Source: Promethearchaeota archaeon
GTDB lineage: Archaea; Asgardarchaeota; Lokiarchaeia; Sigyniarchaeales; SOKP01
DNA length: 63,219 bases
Direction: 5' to 3'
Assembly: GCA_008080735.1 (NCBI GenBank)
Contig: SHMW01000003.1
Location: 1 to 63,219 of the forward strand
Shown here: positions 44,993 to 53,757 of the stretch, piece by piece
Layout: each line of letters starts with the position of its first letter
How positions within the stretch are numbered: the stretch's first letter is position 1
The notes under the pieces: model-generated
Database searches by the model: none
Seen by the model: the letters and a program-made list of their open reading frames with translations, nothing else
What the model was told of the DNA's origin: nothing
Position numbers and translations under genes: made by a program

Positions 44993-46799
44993 AATGTCGG
45001 GAATTGGATTAGAAGCAGAAAAATATGACAGAAAATATTCTGATATAAATTTATTGAAACGAATTTCTTCATATTTCAAACCCTATTCTCGAAACTTGGT
45101 TGTAGTAGTCTTCTTTTTAGCATTATATTCTTTAACTAGTTCTTTTGTTCCTATTCTCTCCAGACTTATTATTAATGAATTATCTGCTAACCAAAATGTG
45201 TTTTATCTAAGCTTTGTCTTGGCGGTTATTTTAGGGTTTAATCTTTTAAATTGGATATTTAATTATTTCCGTCAGATCAATTCTGCTAAAATGATCGGTG
45301 GAGTTGTGTTAGACCTTAGAAGAGATGCTACGCGTGCTACATTGAACCATGATCTCTCATTTTTTGATAAAAATCCTACGGGAAAAATCGTTAGCCGAAT
45401 CAATTCTGATGGTAAAGATTTTGCCCAAACCGTCGAACTCTCAATCCAATTACTCTCTTCCCTCCTTATTATTGTAATTCTTCTTGTGTTCATGATATTT
45501 ATAAATTTAATTCTAACTGTTGCATTTATTATCTCTGTGCCACTTTTTTTCATTATTGCATTCTCATTTAGAAAAATTGCCCGAGAAAAGACCTTAAAAG
45601 GCCAAAGAGCTCGAGCAAATGTAAATTCATTTATAAAAGAAAGTTTTTCAGGGATCCAAATCGCAAAAACATTCCGTCGTGAGGAGAAATTATTTAAAAA
45701 ATTTAATCAAATCAATCAATCATCATACGACGTCAATCTGAAACGCGCGTGGGTTTTGAACGCTATCTTTCCAAGCTTAGGAATCATACAGGGAGTATTA
45801 ATAGCTTTATTGGTATATTTTGGGGGCTTTGGTGTATTAAATGGTATAATAAGCGGTGGAGATCTATACCTGTTTTTACAAAGTATTTGGTTATTGTTTT
45901 TTCCCATATTTACAATTGCCTCTTTTTGGCCCCAATTCCAAGCTGGTTTAGCAGCAGCTGAGCGGAGCTTTTCATTAATAGATGCTGAACCTAAGGTTAA
46001 ACAAACCAATAATATAATACCAAAAAATTTGAGAGGGAAAATCGAATTTAAAAATTTAGTGTTTCGATACGAAGAAGGCAAGAATGTGTTCGAGAATTTC
46101 AATCTCACCATCGCACCGGGAGAAACCGTCGCATTAGTTGGTCATACAGGCGCAGGTAAATCGAGCATTGCTAATCTTATCGCACGGTTTTATGAATTTC
46201 AAGGGGGAAAAATTTTAATTGATGGGAAGGATATTAGAGAGTTCGATTTGGATGCATATAGACGAGAATTAGGAATTATTCCTCAGACCCCATTTCTCTG
46301 GGCTGATACTGTGGAGAATAATATCAAATACTGTTGTTTATCTGCAACCAGCGACGACGTTATAGATACATTAGATAAGGTGGGTGGATATGATTGGATT
46401 GATGATCTTTCCGAAGGTTTAGATACAAATATACGGGAAAGGGGAAGTCTCCTTTCGATGGGACAGAGACAATTGGTAGTTTTTGCTCGCGTACTTCTTG
46501 AAGATCCCTCGATATTGATTCTGGATGAGGCAACCGCGTCTGTTGACCCATTTACCGAAACACGTATCCAAGAGGCTGTTGAACGTATAATTCAAGGCAG
46601 AACTTCGATTATAATCGCCCATCGGCTATGGACCGTTAGACATGTGGACAGAATAATCGTAATTGATCATGGAGAGATTATTGAACAAGGAGACCATGAT
46701 GAACTAATGGAAATGGGAGGTAAATATGCGGAACTCTATAATACATACTTCAGACATCAATCATTTGAATATATTGAAAAAATGAAAGAAAATAAATAA
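44982..46799 (+). CDS. ABC exporter half-transporter with altered signature motif (subunit 2)
   Basis: This 605-residue protein has the same layout as the upstream partner: six helices, then an ATPase with Walker A GHTGAGKS, Walker B ILILDEATASVD (normal Glu) and switch His in IIIAHRLWTV. The signature is LSMGQRQL instead of LSGGQ. Together with the Asp in the partner's Walker B, one of the two ATP sites of the dimer is degenerate. The first ATG at 44982 overlaps the upstream stop; the ATG at 44994 is an equally good start. The pair forms an operon. Confidence 0.92.
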   Translation: MVNRMSGIGLEAEKYDRKYSDINLLKRISSYFKPYSRNLVVVVFFLALYSLTSSFVPILSRLIINELSANQNVFYLSFVLAVILGFNLLNWIFNYFRQINSAKMIGGVVLDLRRDATRATLNHDLSFFDKNPTGKIVSRINSDGKDFAQTVELSIQLLSSLLIIVILLVFMIFINLILTVAFIISVPLFFIIAFSFRKIAREKTLKGQRARANVNSFIKESFSGIQIAKTFRREEKLFKKFNQINQSSYDVNLKRAWVLNAIFPSLGIIQGVLIALLVYFGGFGVLNGIISGGDLYLFLQSIWLLFFPIFTIASFWPQFQAGLAAAERSFSLIDAEPKVKQTNNIIPKNLRGKIEFKNLVFRYEEGKNVFENFNLTIAPGETVALVGHTGAGKSSIANLIARFYEFQGGKILIDGKDIREFDLDAYRRELGIIPQTPFLWADTVENNIKYCCLSATSDDVIDTLDKVGGYDWIDDLSEGLDTNIRERGSLLSMGQRQLVVFARVLLEDPSILILDEATASVDPFTETRIQEAVERIIQGRTSIIIAHRLWTVRHVDRIIVIDHGEIIEQGDHDELMEMGGKYAELYNTYFRHQSFEYIEKMKENK

Positions 46800-46831
46800 T
46801 GGGAACTTGAATTCAATATTACTGTTCCCAA

Positions 46832-47203
46832 TTATTTGAGCTCTTGATAATATTCAAGTACCTTGAGAGCAAATCGACTACTCACTGTCGCGGGTCCACC
46901 GCCCATCTCGACTGCAACTTCAATTGTTTCTATTATCTGACTTTTTGAAGCTCCTGCTTTGAGTGCCTCATGTATATGCCATTCCATACATGACTCACAG
47001 TTAATTGCTATGGATATTCCAAGTGCAATCAGTTCCTTATAGATTTTTTTGAGATTTCTGTTTGAAAATGCCTCTTTTTCCATTTGTAAAAAGGCATCAT
47101 ATACTTTTGATTTTAATTCTATAAGTGTCTGGTGGGCCTTATTTCGATCAGAGATTATTTTTTGGATTTTTTCTTTATCTTCTTTATCCATTCCAATTTT
47201 CAC
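46832..47203 (-). CDS. Carboxymuconolactone decarboxylase/AhpD-like protein
   Basis: This 123-residue helical protein has the CxxC motif in INCESCMEWHIHEALKAGAS (about residues 64-83), the redox-active Cys pair plus His of the AhpD-like family, followed by ETIEVAVEMGGGPA. It is likely a thiol-dependent peroxidase partner or small redox protein. It converges on the ABC exporter operon. The long charged N-terminal helix (DKEDKEKIQKIISDRNKAH) is normal for archaeal members. Confidence 0.85.
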   Translation of the reverse strand: MKIGMDKEDKEKIQKIISDRNKAHQTLIELKSKVYDAFLQMEKEAFSNRNLKKIYKELIALGISIAINCESCMEWHIHEALKAGASKSQIIETIEVAVEMGGGPATVSSRFALKVLEYYQELK

Positions 47204-47385
47204 CTTTAATTAAGGATTTTATGAATTGAAACATCTAATAACATCTCACAATAAATTAAATAGCAGAAAAATTAAAGATATATAAAAATTCCTAGGAATC
47301 AATTGGCAATTTTATGTTTGCTTTGGGCAATATAAAAAGGTTTGCTTAGATGAAATAATGAATCCTAATTTGCTTTATGCTCATT

Positions 47386-47976
47386 TCAAAATTCAATGAA
47401 CAAGTCCTCCAACTTTTTACTCTTATCTCGTTTCATAAAAAATACTGCTAATCCGATGATTATCGCAATCGATCCTATTGTCGAGGGAATAATTATGTTG
47501 AGATAAATGGGTGGATTGTGATCATCTGATTTGGAGGAAACTTTCTTATGTATCTGGATGCTAATACCTGGTGTATTGGGAAAAAAGTTATTGATATTGA
47601 ACGGTTCTTCAAGATAAAAGATATAGGATGTAATGTAAAAATCAGCCGCACCAGCGCTCAAATTCAGATTTAGTGAGGAAATTGGTATGGTGAGTAAAAC
47701 CGAAATATAACCCTTTTGTGTAAATAATTCACTCATCCAGACCAAATTGCCTGTTTCAAATGTGGTGCTATTGTAGATACGAACACTAACTTGGTTATCA
47801 ACCGCCGTTTCTGGAATATACCAAGAGCCATTTAAGATTATAGTCTCGTCCTCATAAAAACTATCCTTGTTTACATCTATCTCATAAGAAAAGGTTGCGT
47901 TTGCATTTTGAAATCCTTCAAGAACAAGTATTCCAAATAATGAGAGGAGTATAAATGCAATATACCTTTTTTTCAT
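47386..47976 (-). CDS. Secreted, C-terminally membrane-anchored protein
   Basis: This 196-residue protein has a signal peptide at the start (KKRYIAFILLSLFGILVLEG). A beta-rich outer domain (about residues 28-150) follows, with N-glycosylation-type sites such as NGSW and NSTT. A single C-terminal span (about 160-182) ends in a short basic tail (FFMKRDKSKK). The outer domain (DEDETIILNGSWYIPET-like start) resembles general immunoglobulin-like surface domains but no family is recognised. It is a single gene. Confidence 0.65.
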   Translation of the reverse strand: MKKRYIAFILLSLFGILVLEGFQNANATFSYEIDVNKDSFYEDETIILNGSWYIPETAVDNQVSVRIYNSTTFETGNLVWMSELFTQKGYISVLLTIPISSLNLNLSAGAADFYITSYIFYLEEPFNINNFFPNTPGISIQIHKKVSSKSDDHNPPIYLNIIIPSTIGSIAIIIGLAVFFMKRDKSKKLEDLFIEF

Positions 47977-48096
47977 ATCAACAATTTTGACAAAAACTAT
48001 AAAAAATCCACATTAATTGATTTGTTCCCCTTTCGTATGCCCATTGATTTGATTATTGAGTGATAAAATAAAAAATAAAAAAAATTGGAATTGAAA

Positions 48097-49452
48097 TTAT
48101 AATCTTTGGATATATCTATCGCGTTCCCACTCAGATACAACCGTTCTATATGCATCATATTCTTCCAGTTTTGCGTAATAATAGTTTTTAAACATCTGTT
48201 CTCCGAAAATCTCTTTCATCATTTCTGATTCTTTAAATTCGTTTAAGGCAGCTCTGAGACTACCTGGAAGGGAAATAATACCCGCTTTTTCGAGGTCTTT
48301 GGTAGAGAAATGATAGACATTTTTATCTGTGGGTTCAGGAATTTCAATATCATTTGAGGTTATGCCTTCTAATCCAGTCCCTAACAGCACGGCAAATTGA
48401 AGATATGGGTTCCCGGATGGATCCGGACACCTGATTTCACATCGTGCTGAATTGGGTTTTTCATGGAAATCGGGTACTCTTATCAAAGGAGAGCGATTTC
48501 GGAAGCCCCAAGCGACATATACAGGAGCTTCATAGCCAGGTACTAATCGTTTATACGAGTTTGGCCAGCTCGATAATACGGGACACATAGCTTTAGCATA
48601 TTTTAATTGCCCCGCAATCCATTTTTTCATCTGCATTGAGATAAAAGCTTCATCGGTCTCATCATAAAATACATTTTTCCCATCTTTCCATAAACTCTGG
48701 TGGACGTGCATACCCGAACCGTTTATCCCTTGAAAAGGCTTGGGCATAAAGGTAGCAGTCATATCATTCTGGGCGGCCACAGTTTTAATGATGGTTTTGA
48801 TAGTAATTGTATTATCTGCCGAGTTGACCGCCTCATCATACCGGAAATCAACCTCGTGTTGTCCATATGCGACTTCGTGATGGAGTGCCTCAATTTCAAT
48901 ACCCATTCGATCACAATATTGAGCTATACGATATCTCATCATCTCGTTAATATCATACGGGTCATAATCGAAATATCCCCTGAGATCGCTTGGTTTGAAT
49001 TTCTCTTTTTGCGCTTCTTTGCTCAATATGAAAAACTCCATTTCAGGGGCGCAATAATATGTATATCCTAAATCTTTTGCTTTTTTCACGGTTTTTTGAA
49101 GGATGTATCTCGGATCACCTTCGTATCGGTCTCCGTCGGGCTTATAAATGTCGCAAATAACTCTCGCAACCTTATTTTCCTTTCTCCAGGGAAGGATATA
49201 AAATGTGCTGGGATCAGGAATCGCTACTTTATCGCTTTCCTCAATCGCTCCATAACCAGTAATGCTGGAGCCGTCAAAATTCTCTCCCACCTCCATAAAA
49301 TCTTCAATCCGCTTTGAATTGATTTCGAAAGATTTTATGAGACCGTGGATGTCTGTGAATTGAAGGTATATGAACTTGATATCTAGTTCTTTTACAGTTT
49401 CTATGACCTTTTCACAGACTTCCTTTCGCTGTGGGTCGTCTTTTTCAATCAT
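48097..49452 (-). CDS. glnA: Glutamine synthetase type I
   Basis: This 451-residue enzyme makes glutamine from glutamate, ammonia and ATP. It has GENFDGSSITGYG and DPSTFYILPW in the N-terminal half, metal-binding APEMEFFIL, HHEVAYGQHEVDF (about residues 195-210), the ATP/glutamate site FMPKPFQGINGSGMHVHQSL, and substrate-binding RNRSPLIRVP. The adenylylation loop with NLYDLP of enteric enzymes is not present, so control by adenylylation is unlikely and feedback or P-II control more likely. It diverges from an Lrp-family regulator across a 243-base spacer that contains an inverted repeat. Confidence 0.96.
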   Translation of the reverse strand: MIEKDDPQRKEVCEKVIETVKELDIKFIYLQFTDIHGLIKSFEINSKRIEDFMEVGENFDGSSITGYGAIEESDKVAIPDPSTFYILPWRKENKVARVICDIYKPDGDRYEGDPRYILQKTVKKAKDLGYTYYCAPEMEFFILSKEAQKEKFKPSDLRGYFDYDPYDINEMMRYRIAQYCDRMGIEIEALHHEVAYGQHEVDFRYDEAVNSADNTITIKTIIKTVAAQNDMTATFMPKPFQGINGSGMHVHQSLWKDGKNVFYDETDEAFISMQMKKWIAGQLKYAKAMCPVLSSWPNSYKRLVPGYEAPVYVAWGFRNRSPLIRVPDFHEKPNSARCEIRCPDPSGNPYLQFAVLLGTGLEGITSNDIEIPEPTDKNVYHFSTKDLEKAGIISLPGSLRAALNEFKESEMMKEIFGEQMFKNYYYAKLEEYDAYRTVVSEWERDRYIQRL

Positions 49453-49479
49453 TTTTTTGATGTACTTATATATATTTTT

Positions 49480-49508
49480 CTTAGTCTGGTTATATACTAC
49501 CTACTAAG
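49480..49508. promoter_or_regulatory. Inverted repeat between glutamine synthetase and Lrp genes
   Basis: CTTAGT (49480-49485) and ACTAAG (49503-49508) form a 6-base dyad with 17 bases between, starting 28 bases upstream of the glnA start. It is a candidate site for the adjacent Lrp-family regulator. Confidence 0.35.
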
Positions 49509-49695
49509 TTATATTACTAAATGTTTTATTATTTAAAAAGTTTCCACTCTATTTTATTATTAATAAAAATATGTGGTATGATAAACTAATTTGCATGAAA
49601 ACAATTACACGTAATGAACCTAAAAATATAAATAATATCAAAGTCTTCTAATTATACCAGAAATTTAAAAAATGAAAATATAAAAAAAAATTGAA

Positions 49696-50187
49696 ATGGA
49701 CCTTTCTGAAGACGATTTGGATATTCTTACCAAATTGAGCCGAGATGGGCGGAAGACATATAATAAATTAGCCGAGGAGTTAAAAAAGTCTCCTGTAACC
49801 ATTAAGAAATACGTAGAGGAGCTCGAGAATAAGGGAATAATAGAGGGTTATGGAGTTACGATCAATTATGAACAATTAGGATTTGAAATTATCGCCTTAA
49901 TCGAACTGACGATTTCCAAAGGCAAGATGCTCGAAGTAGAGCGGGACATTGCCAAAAATCCGCACGTCTTCGGAGTATATGATATCACAGGGGAGTATGA
50001 TGCCCTTATTTTTGCTCGATTTAAGCGACGGGATGAATTGAGCCAGTTAGTCAAGGATATTAACTCGTATGAATATGTGATTCGAACGAATACTCATATT
50101 GTGTTGAATGTTATAAAGGAGGGGAGCTCATTTTCCGAATTAATGAAAGAGGAAGCAGCTAAAAATAAAGAAAAGAAATCATCCTAA
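49696..50187 (+). CDS. Lrp/AsnC family transcription regulator
   Basis: This 163-residue regulator has an N-terminal helix-turn-helix (LDILTKLSRDGRKTYNKLAE; KSPVTIKKYVEELENKGII, about residues 5-50) and a C-terminal RAM domain (about 65-150) with FGVYDITGEYDALIFARFK and RTNTHIVLNVIKEG. Lrp proteins bind amino acids, often leucine or glutamine, and control nitrogen genes. Divergent placement next to glnA suggests it regulates glutamine synthetase, itself, or both. A decayed copy of this gene follows at about 50567. Confidence 0.92.
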   Translation: MDLSEDDLDILTKLSRDGRKTYNKLAEELKKSPVTIKKYVEELENKGIIEGYGVTINYEQLGFEIIALIELTISKGKMLEVERDIAKNPHVFGVYDITGEYDALIFARFKRRDELSQLVKDINSYEYVIRTNTHIVLNVIKEGSSFSELMKEEAAKNKEKKSS

Positions 50188-50305
50188 GTATAATGAAATC
50201 TGAAATTTAAAATAAAAGTGGCAGTTAGATGCTACAACAATTAAAAATCTGGAAAAGATTCAAGAACTCGAATTTCTATATAAAAGAGATTTTGAAAATT
50301 GTTGA

Positions 50306-50545
50306 AAACCTTATTCTTCAACAAAAGAGGTAATTGATCCGAGCGCGGCTACGATGGCATCTAGGAAGGCTATGGCCGCGTATATAGCATTAAAGGATGG
50401 TGATTGCGGTCTTGCTCCCTTTTATTTAGGAGAGATGATTCACTACATAGCAGATGTTTCATCTTATTGTCATACTCTGAAACACGACGAACTTGGTTAT
50501 ACGAACCATCAAATAGAAGGTGCCATTTTATTAAGAACAGGTTGA
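50306..50545 (+). pseudogene. Fragment resembling a zinc-dependent phospholipase C-type protein
   Basis: An open stretch without a clear full gene reads VIDPSAATMASRKAMAAYIA and then FYLGEMIHYIADVSSYCHT. The YLG-x3-HY-x2-D pattern with a following His is the metal-ligand pattern of zinc-dependent phospholipase C and S1/P1 nuclease-like proteins. Only about 80 residues remain; a stop precedes it at 50303-50305 and one ends it at 50543-50545. It has no partner domain before or after, so I read it as a gene remnant lying between the Lrp gene and its decayed copy. The first ATG is at 50354. Confidence 0.5.
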
Positions 50546-50566
50546 ACAACATCCCCTTTTTTTAAA

Positions 50567-50915
50567 GTACTTGGAGGAGCTCGAGAATAATAGAGTAATA
50601 GAAGATTATGGAATCACAATCAATTCTGAATAATTAGGGTATAAATTCATCCCAGTCATTGAGCTTACACTCTTCGAGGGTAAGATGTTCGAAATTGAGC
50701 ATGACAATACCAATAAACCGCACGTTTTCGGATTTTATTATATTATAGGTGAATAAGATCCCCTTATTTACATCGGATTTAAGAAATGTAACGAATTGAG
50801 CCAGCTGGTCAAGGAAACTAACTCGTACGAACATAGGGTTCGAAGAAATACTTATATTGGTTTGAATGGTATAAAGCATAGGATCAGAAAAACTGAGAAA
50901 AAGGGCATTCAACAG
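50567..50915 (+). pseudogene. Decayed duplicate of the adjacent Lrp-family regulator
   Basis: The bases from about 50567 match the Lrp gene from about 49810: for example GGAGGAGCTCGAGAATAA, CCGCACGT(C/T)TTCGGA and GAATTGAGCCAG(C/T)TGGTCAAGG are shared with few changes. The copy has in-frame stops and small shifts and lacks the helix-turn-helix part, so it cannot make the regulator. Only the region for the linker and RAM domain is left. The intact gene ends at 50187, so this was a nearby direct duplication that has decayed. Confidence 0.8.
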
Positions 50916-51031
50916 TAACTACTAAAGAGATTGAGATTCCTGATTATATTTGATAAAATATGTCTATCGTGTATTTCTATTTGATTGCATTTATTAGTCT
51001 CTAAATCGAATATATATTAATAATTCTAAAT

Positions 51032-52192
51032 GTGATTATTTTGACTCAAACTCATATTATACCAAATATAGAAGAAATAGATAGAGACCAACTTTATGAG
51101 GACTTACGTAAATTTTTAAGTCCCGAGAAGAGTTTAAAACTTCCGAAAAATGATACGACAAAAAAGCTTTTAACCAATATGTACACCGAGACGGAGGCAT
51201 ATCTTATCGTAAATGGCTTTAAGAAACCTTTAGGTCCGAGACTTGGATGGAGTATGAGAAGAAAAACTAAGATTTCCAAAGAAAAGCTCCAAGAAATCTT
51301 AGACGATATGATCTATAAGGGTAAATTAATTAAAAAAGGCCCTTTTTACCTCATCTTCCCCTATATTCCTGGAGGTTTTGAGTTTTATTTTACCACCAAT
51401 AGAGATGATCCTACTCGTATGAAAAAAGCTGCAGAGGCACATGATGCTCTCTTTTATGAAGGCTATCCTTTGGGTCTCGGGAAAATGGATCCGACCGTCT
51501 ATCGCGTGATTCCAACCATAGAACCTACCAAAAAAACGTATGAAATAAATAAATCTATGGAAATTGAGCATCAAATCCTTACTTATGAGTTAATGGAAGA
51601 TTATCTCGCGGAAAAAGATATATTTGCAGTGGTTCCATGCAGCTGTAGGACTGCCGCTGCTTTAGCAGGTAATCCATGTAAAAGGACGGATGAAAATTAT
51701 TGTATCACCGCAGGAGCATTAGCAAAAAATAGTATAGAATCTGGCGTTGGAAGAGAGGTCACCTTGGAAGAGTTAATAGAGGTTATGAAAAAGGCAGAAA
51801 AAGAAGGATTAGTTCATGAGACATTTAACGTACAAGAAGCCTCCCTATTTATCTGTAATTGCTGTCCTTGTTGCTGTGGGTTTTTAAAAAGTGTAAAAGA
51901 ATTGGGAAATTACGCTGCGATCACCAAATCAAATTTTGAGCCGCTTGTTGATGAAGAAAAATGCACATTATGTAATATATGTGTAGAAATATGTCCCATG
52001 GAAGCAATGAGCTTGGAAGACACTTCAAATGGCGAAGCATCGGTAAAAATAGATATTAACTATCAGTTATGCATTGGTTGCGGGGTTTGTGCTTCAAATT
52101 GCCCCCAAGAAGCTATAAAACTCAACAAAGTAAGAAATGAAACACCTGTAAAGAATTTGAGAAAATATTACAAAAAATTGGAGCGACATTGA
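51032..52192 (+). CDS. Ferredoxin-domain Fe-S protein with additional Cys clusters
   Basis: This 386-residue protein starts at a GTG (a TTG nine bases later is possible). The N-terminal 150 residues have a helical part with a winged-helix look (KTKISKEKLQEILDDMIYKGKLIKKG). Then come Cys-rich segments VVPCSCRTAAALAGNPC (about 197-213) and CNCCPCCCGFL (about 275-285), and a C-terminal two-cluster ferredoxin with CTLCNICVEICP and CIGCGVCASNCP (about 310-365). Similar proteins occur widely in anaerobic archaea and bacteria without an assigned reaction. It is likely an electron-transfer protein for an unknown partner. It follows the decayed Lrp copy. Confidence 0.85.
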   Translation: MIILTQTHIIPNIEEIDRDQLYEDLRKFLSPEKSLKLPKNDTTKKLLTNMYTETEAYLIVNGFKKPLGPRLGWSMRRKTKISKEKLQEILDDMIYKGKLIKKGPFYLIFPYIPGGFEFYFTTNRDDPTRMKKAAEAHDALFYEGYPLGLGKMDPTVYRVIPTIEPTKKTYEINKSMEIEHQILTYELMEDYLAEKDIFAVVPCSCRTAAALAGNPCKRTDENYCITAGALAKNSIESGVGREVTLEELIEVMKKAEKEGLVHETFNVQEASLFICNCCPCCCGFLKSVKELGNYAAITKSNFEPLVDEEKCTLCNICVEICPMEAMSLEDTSNGEASVKIDINYQLCIGCGVCASNCPQEAIKLNKVRNETPVKNLRKYYKKLERH

Positions 52193-52271
52193 ATAATCGG
52201 ATTAATTGGATTTTTTTACTTCTCCTTTTTTGGCTATCTCTCTGAAAAATTAATAAATTTCTTTGAAATAA

Positions 52272-52406
52272 TCATTTGATTAATTCCTTAAATTTATCGA
52301 GGACTGAAATGGATTTTGTTTTCCAGACCCAATCTGCTTGTATATGAAATTTAGAGATAAACTTCGATTTAACCCATTCTGGTTTTTTAATTAGTTTAAA
52401 AAACAT
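52272..52406 (-). CDS. Possible 44-residue protein
   Basis: A minus-strand frame from the ATG at 52406 reads MFFKLIKKPEWVKSKFISKF and ends KFKELIK, with Trp-rich, basic composition. A GGGAGG sequence directly abuts the ATG, closer than normal ribosome-binding spacing. It lies in the 384-base gap before the metal-uptake operon, antiparallel to it. It could be a small gene, a remnant or chance. Confidence 0.25.
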   Translation of the reverse strand: MFFKLIKKPEWVKSKFISKFHIQADWVWKTKSISVLDKFKELIK

Positions 52407-52513
52407 CCTCCCAATAATGAAAACTTAAACTATTGAACTTAGAATCTTTAATCCTAAAGAAATTATTTTAAAGGAAATTTGTTCTGATTTTTTTATAATT
52501 TAATATGGAAATC

Positions 52514-52565
52514 TTTATATATTCCAGATTACGAATGATCGTAAATTGATTACGAACTTTCGTAA
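52514..52565 (+). promoter_or_regulatory. TATA box and twin palindromic operators of the metal-uptake operon
   Basis: TTTATATA (52514-52521) is a TATA-like box. Two 16-base palindromes follow: TTACGAATGATCGTAA (52529-52544) and TTACGAACTTTCGTAA (52550-52565). Each has perfect TTACGA/TCGTAA arms and a 4-base centre, and their starts are 21 bases apart, two helical turns. The second ends 11 bases before the ATG. A repressor binding here would cover the transcription start. The DtxR-family protein encoded at 55630 in the same cluster is the obvious candidate, with zinc, manganese or iron as signal. Confidence 0.75.
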
Positions 52566-52576
52566 ATGATCTAAAA

Positions 52577-53677
52577 ATGAAAAAAAAGATACAGATAGCG
52601 AGTATTATTCTCCTAAGCCTATTTATTCTGAATGGATTCCCGGTACTCCACGCCAAAGCTGAATTCGAAATAAGAACCTCATCAAATAAGCCCAAAATCG
52701 TTACTTATATGTCGATCACTGAGGATTGGACTCGACAGTTATTACGTAATATAGAAGCCGATATATATGTACTAGTAAGCGGAAGTCAGGATGTTCATTC
52801 TTATGATCCAACCTCGGATGCGCTCTTGAAGATGGACGGGGCTGATTTATTCGTAAAACTCAATATACCGATAGAAGCTTATGCAGATGATATTGAAGAT
52901 TCATTTCCAGGAGTGCCAACAGTCAATTTATGGGTCAATTCAACTGAGGATTCTCAATGGGGATTTGATCCAAGAAAAGATCCTAAATGGGAACATCCTG
53001 CGCAACCTCCTAATATGCATATGTGGACAAGCCCTGTTATCGCGAGGAATTTTGTTCATAGATTAGCTGATGGATTAAAATCTGAGATAGGTTCAACCAC
53101 TCTAATCAATGATACGATAGATGCCAATTTACAAGCATATGATTTGCAATTAAATAATACAATCAATTGGTTAAATGCGCTTAAGGAAACTTCGGAATAT
53201 AAAAGTCTTAACTTAATTCCATTCCATCCGGCATTTTTCTATTATTTAGAAGATGATCTTAACTTGACTCGTGTAGCTGTGATTGAAGAAAAACCTGGTG
53301 TTGAGGTCTCTGGCTCTCATTTAGATTATATCAGAAGTGTTCTAAATGACTCTTGTACAATTATTTGGCATCCACAAGAAGCTATTAGCCAAGAATATGC
53401 GAATGATTTATCGATCGAAACAGGTGCAAATACAACAATGCTGACTCCATTATTACCTATAACAACACCTTCAGAATGGGTTCCCAAATTTGGGAGTCAA
53501 ATAGATACATTCCTCGAAATGGTCGAGTTTAATACATATCAATTGGTGAATGGTGAGCCTTACGAACCAGAAGGGGGATTCATTCCTGGATTTGATATCT
53601 TAATAACACTAATGTCGATAATTGGAATAAGCGGATTAATAGTAATAATATACCGAAGGAGGATATTTCACCAATAA
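52577..53677 (+). CDS. Metal ABC transporter substrate-binding protein (ZnuA/TroA type), membrane-anchored
   Basis: This 366-residue cluster A-I binding protein has an N-terminal signal segment (IASIILLSLFILNGFPVLHA) and a C-terminal single span (about 340-360) that anchors it in the archaeal membrane. Metal-ligand candidates are His74 in SQDVHSYDPTSD, His148 in NMHMWTSP and His217 in IPFHPAFFYYL; the family typically uses three His plus an acidic residue. It is followed by permease and ATPase genes and a DtxR regulator. The paired palindromes before its start indicate metal-regulated expression. The metal is probably zinc or manganese. Confidence 0.9.
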   Translation: MKKKIQIASIILLSLFILNGFPVLHAKAEFEIRTSSNKPKIVTYMSITEDWTRQLLRNIEADIYVLVSGSQDVHSYDPTSDALLKMDGADLFVKLNIPIEAYADDIEDSFPGVPTVNLWVNSTEDSQWGFDPRKDPKWEHPAQPPNMHMWTSPVIARNFVHRLADGLKSEIGSTTLINDTIDANLQAYDLQLNNTINWLNALKETSEYKSLNLIPFHPAFFYYLEDDLNLTRVAVIEEKPGVEVSGSHLDYIRSVLNDSCTIIWHPQEAISQEYANDLSIETGANTTMLTPLLPITTPSEWVPKFGSQIDTFLEMVEFNTYQLVNGEPYEPEGGFIPGFDILITLMSIIGISGLIVIIYRRRIFHQ

Positions 53678-53757
53678 ATAAAATTTAAACATTTTTTTTC
53701 TATAAATTTTTTTTTCTGTAAAATCTATTAAATAATAATTTCATTTGTGAGAATGTT

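Noticed and set aside
43166..46799. The two ABC genes as redundant homodimeric exporters
   Set aside because: Their motif changes are complementary (Walker B Asp in one, LSMGQ signature in the other), which is the mark of a heterodimer.
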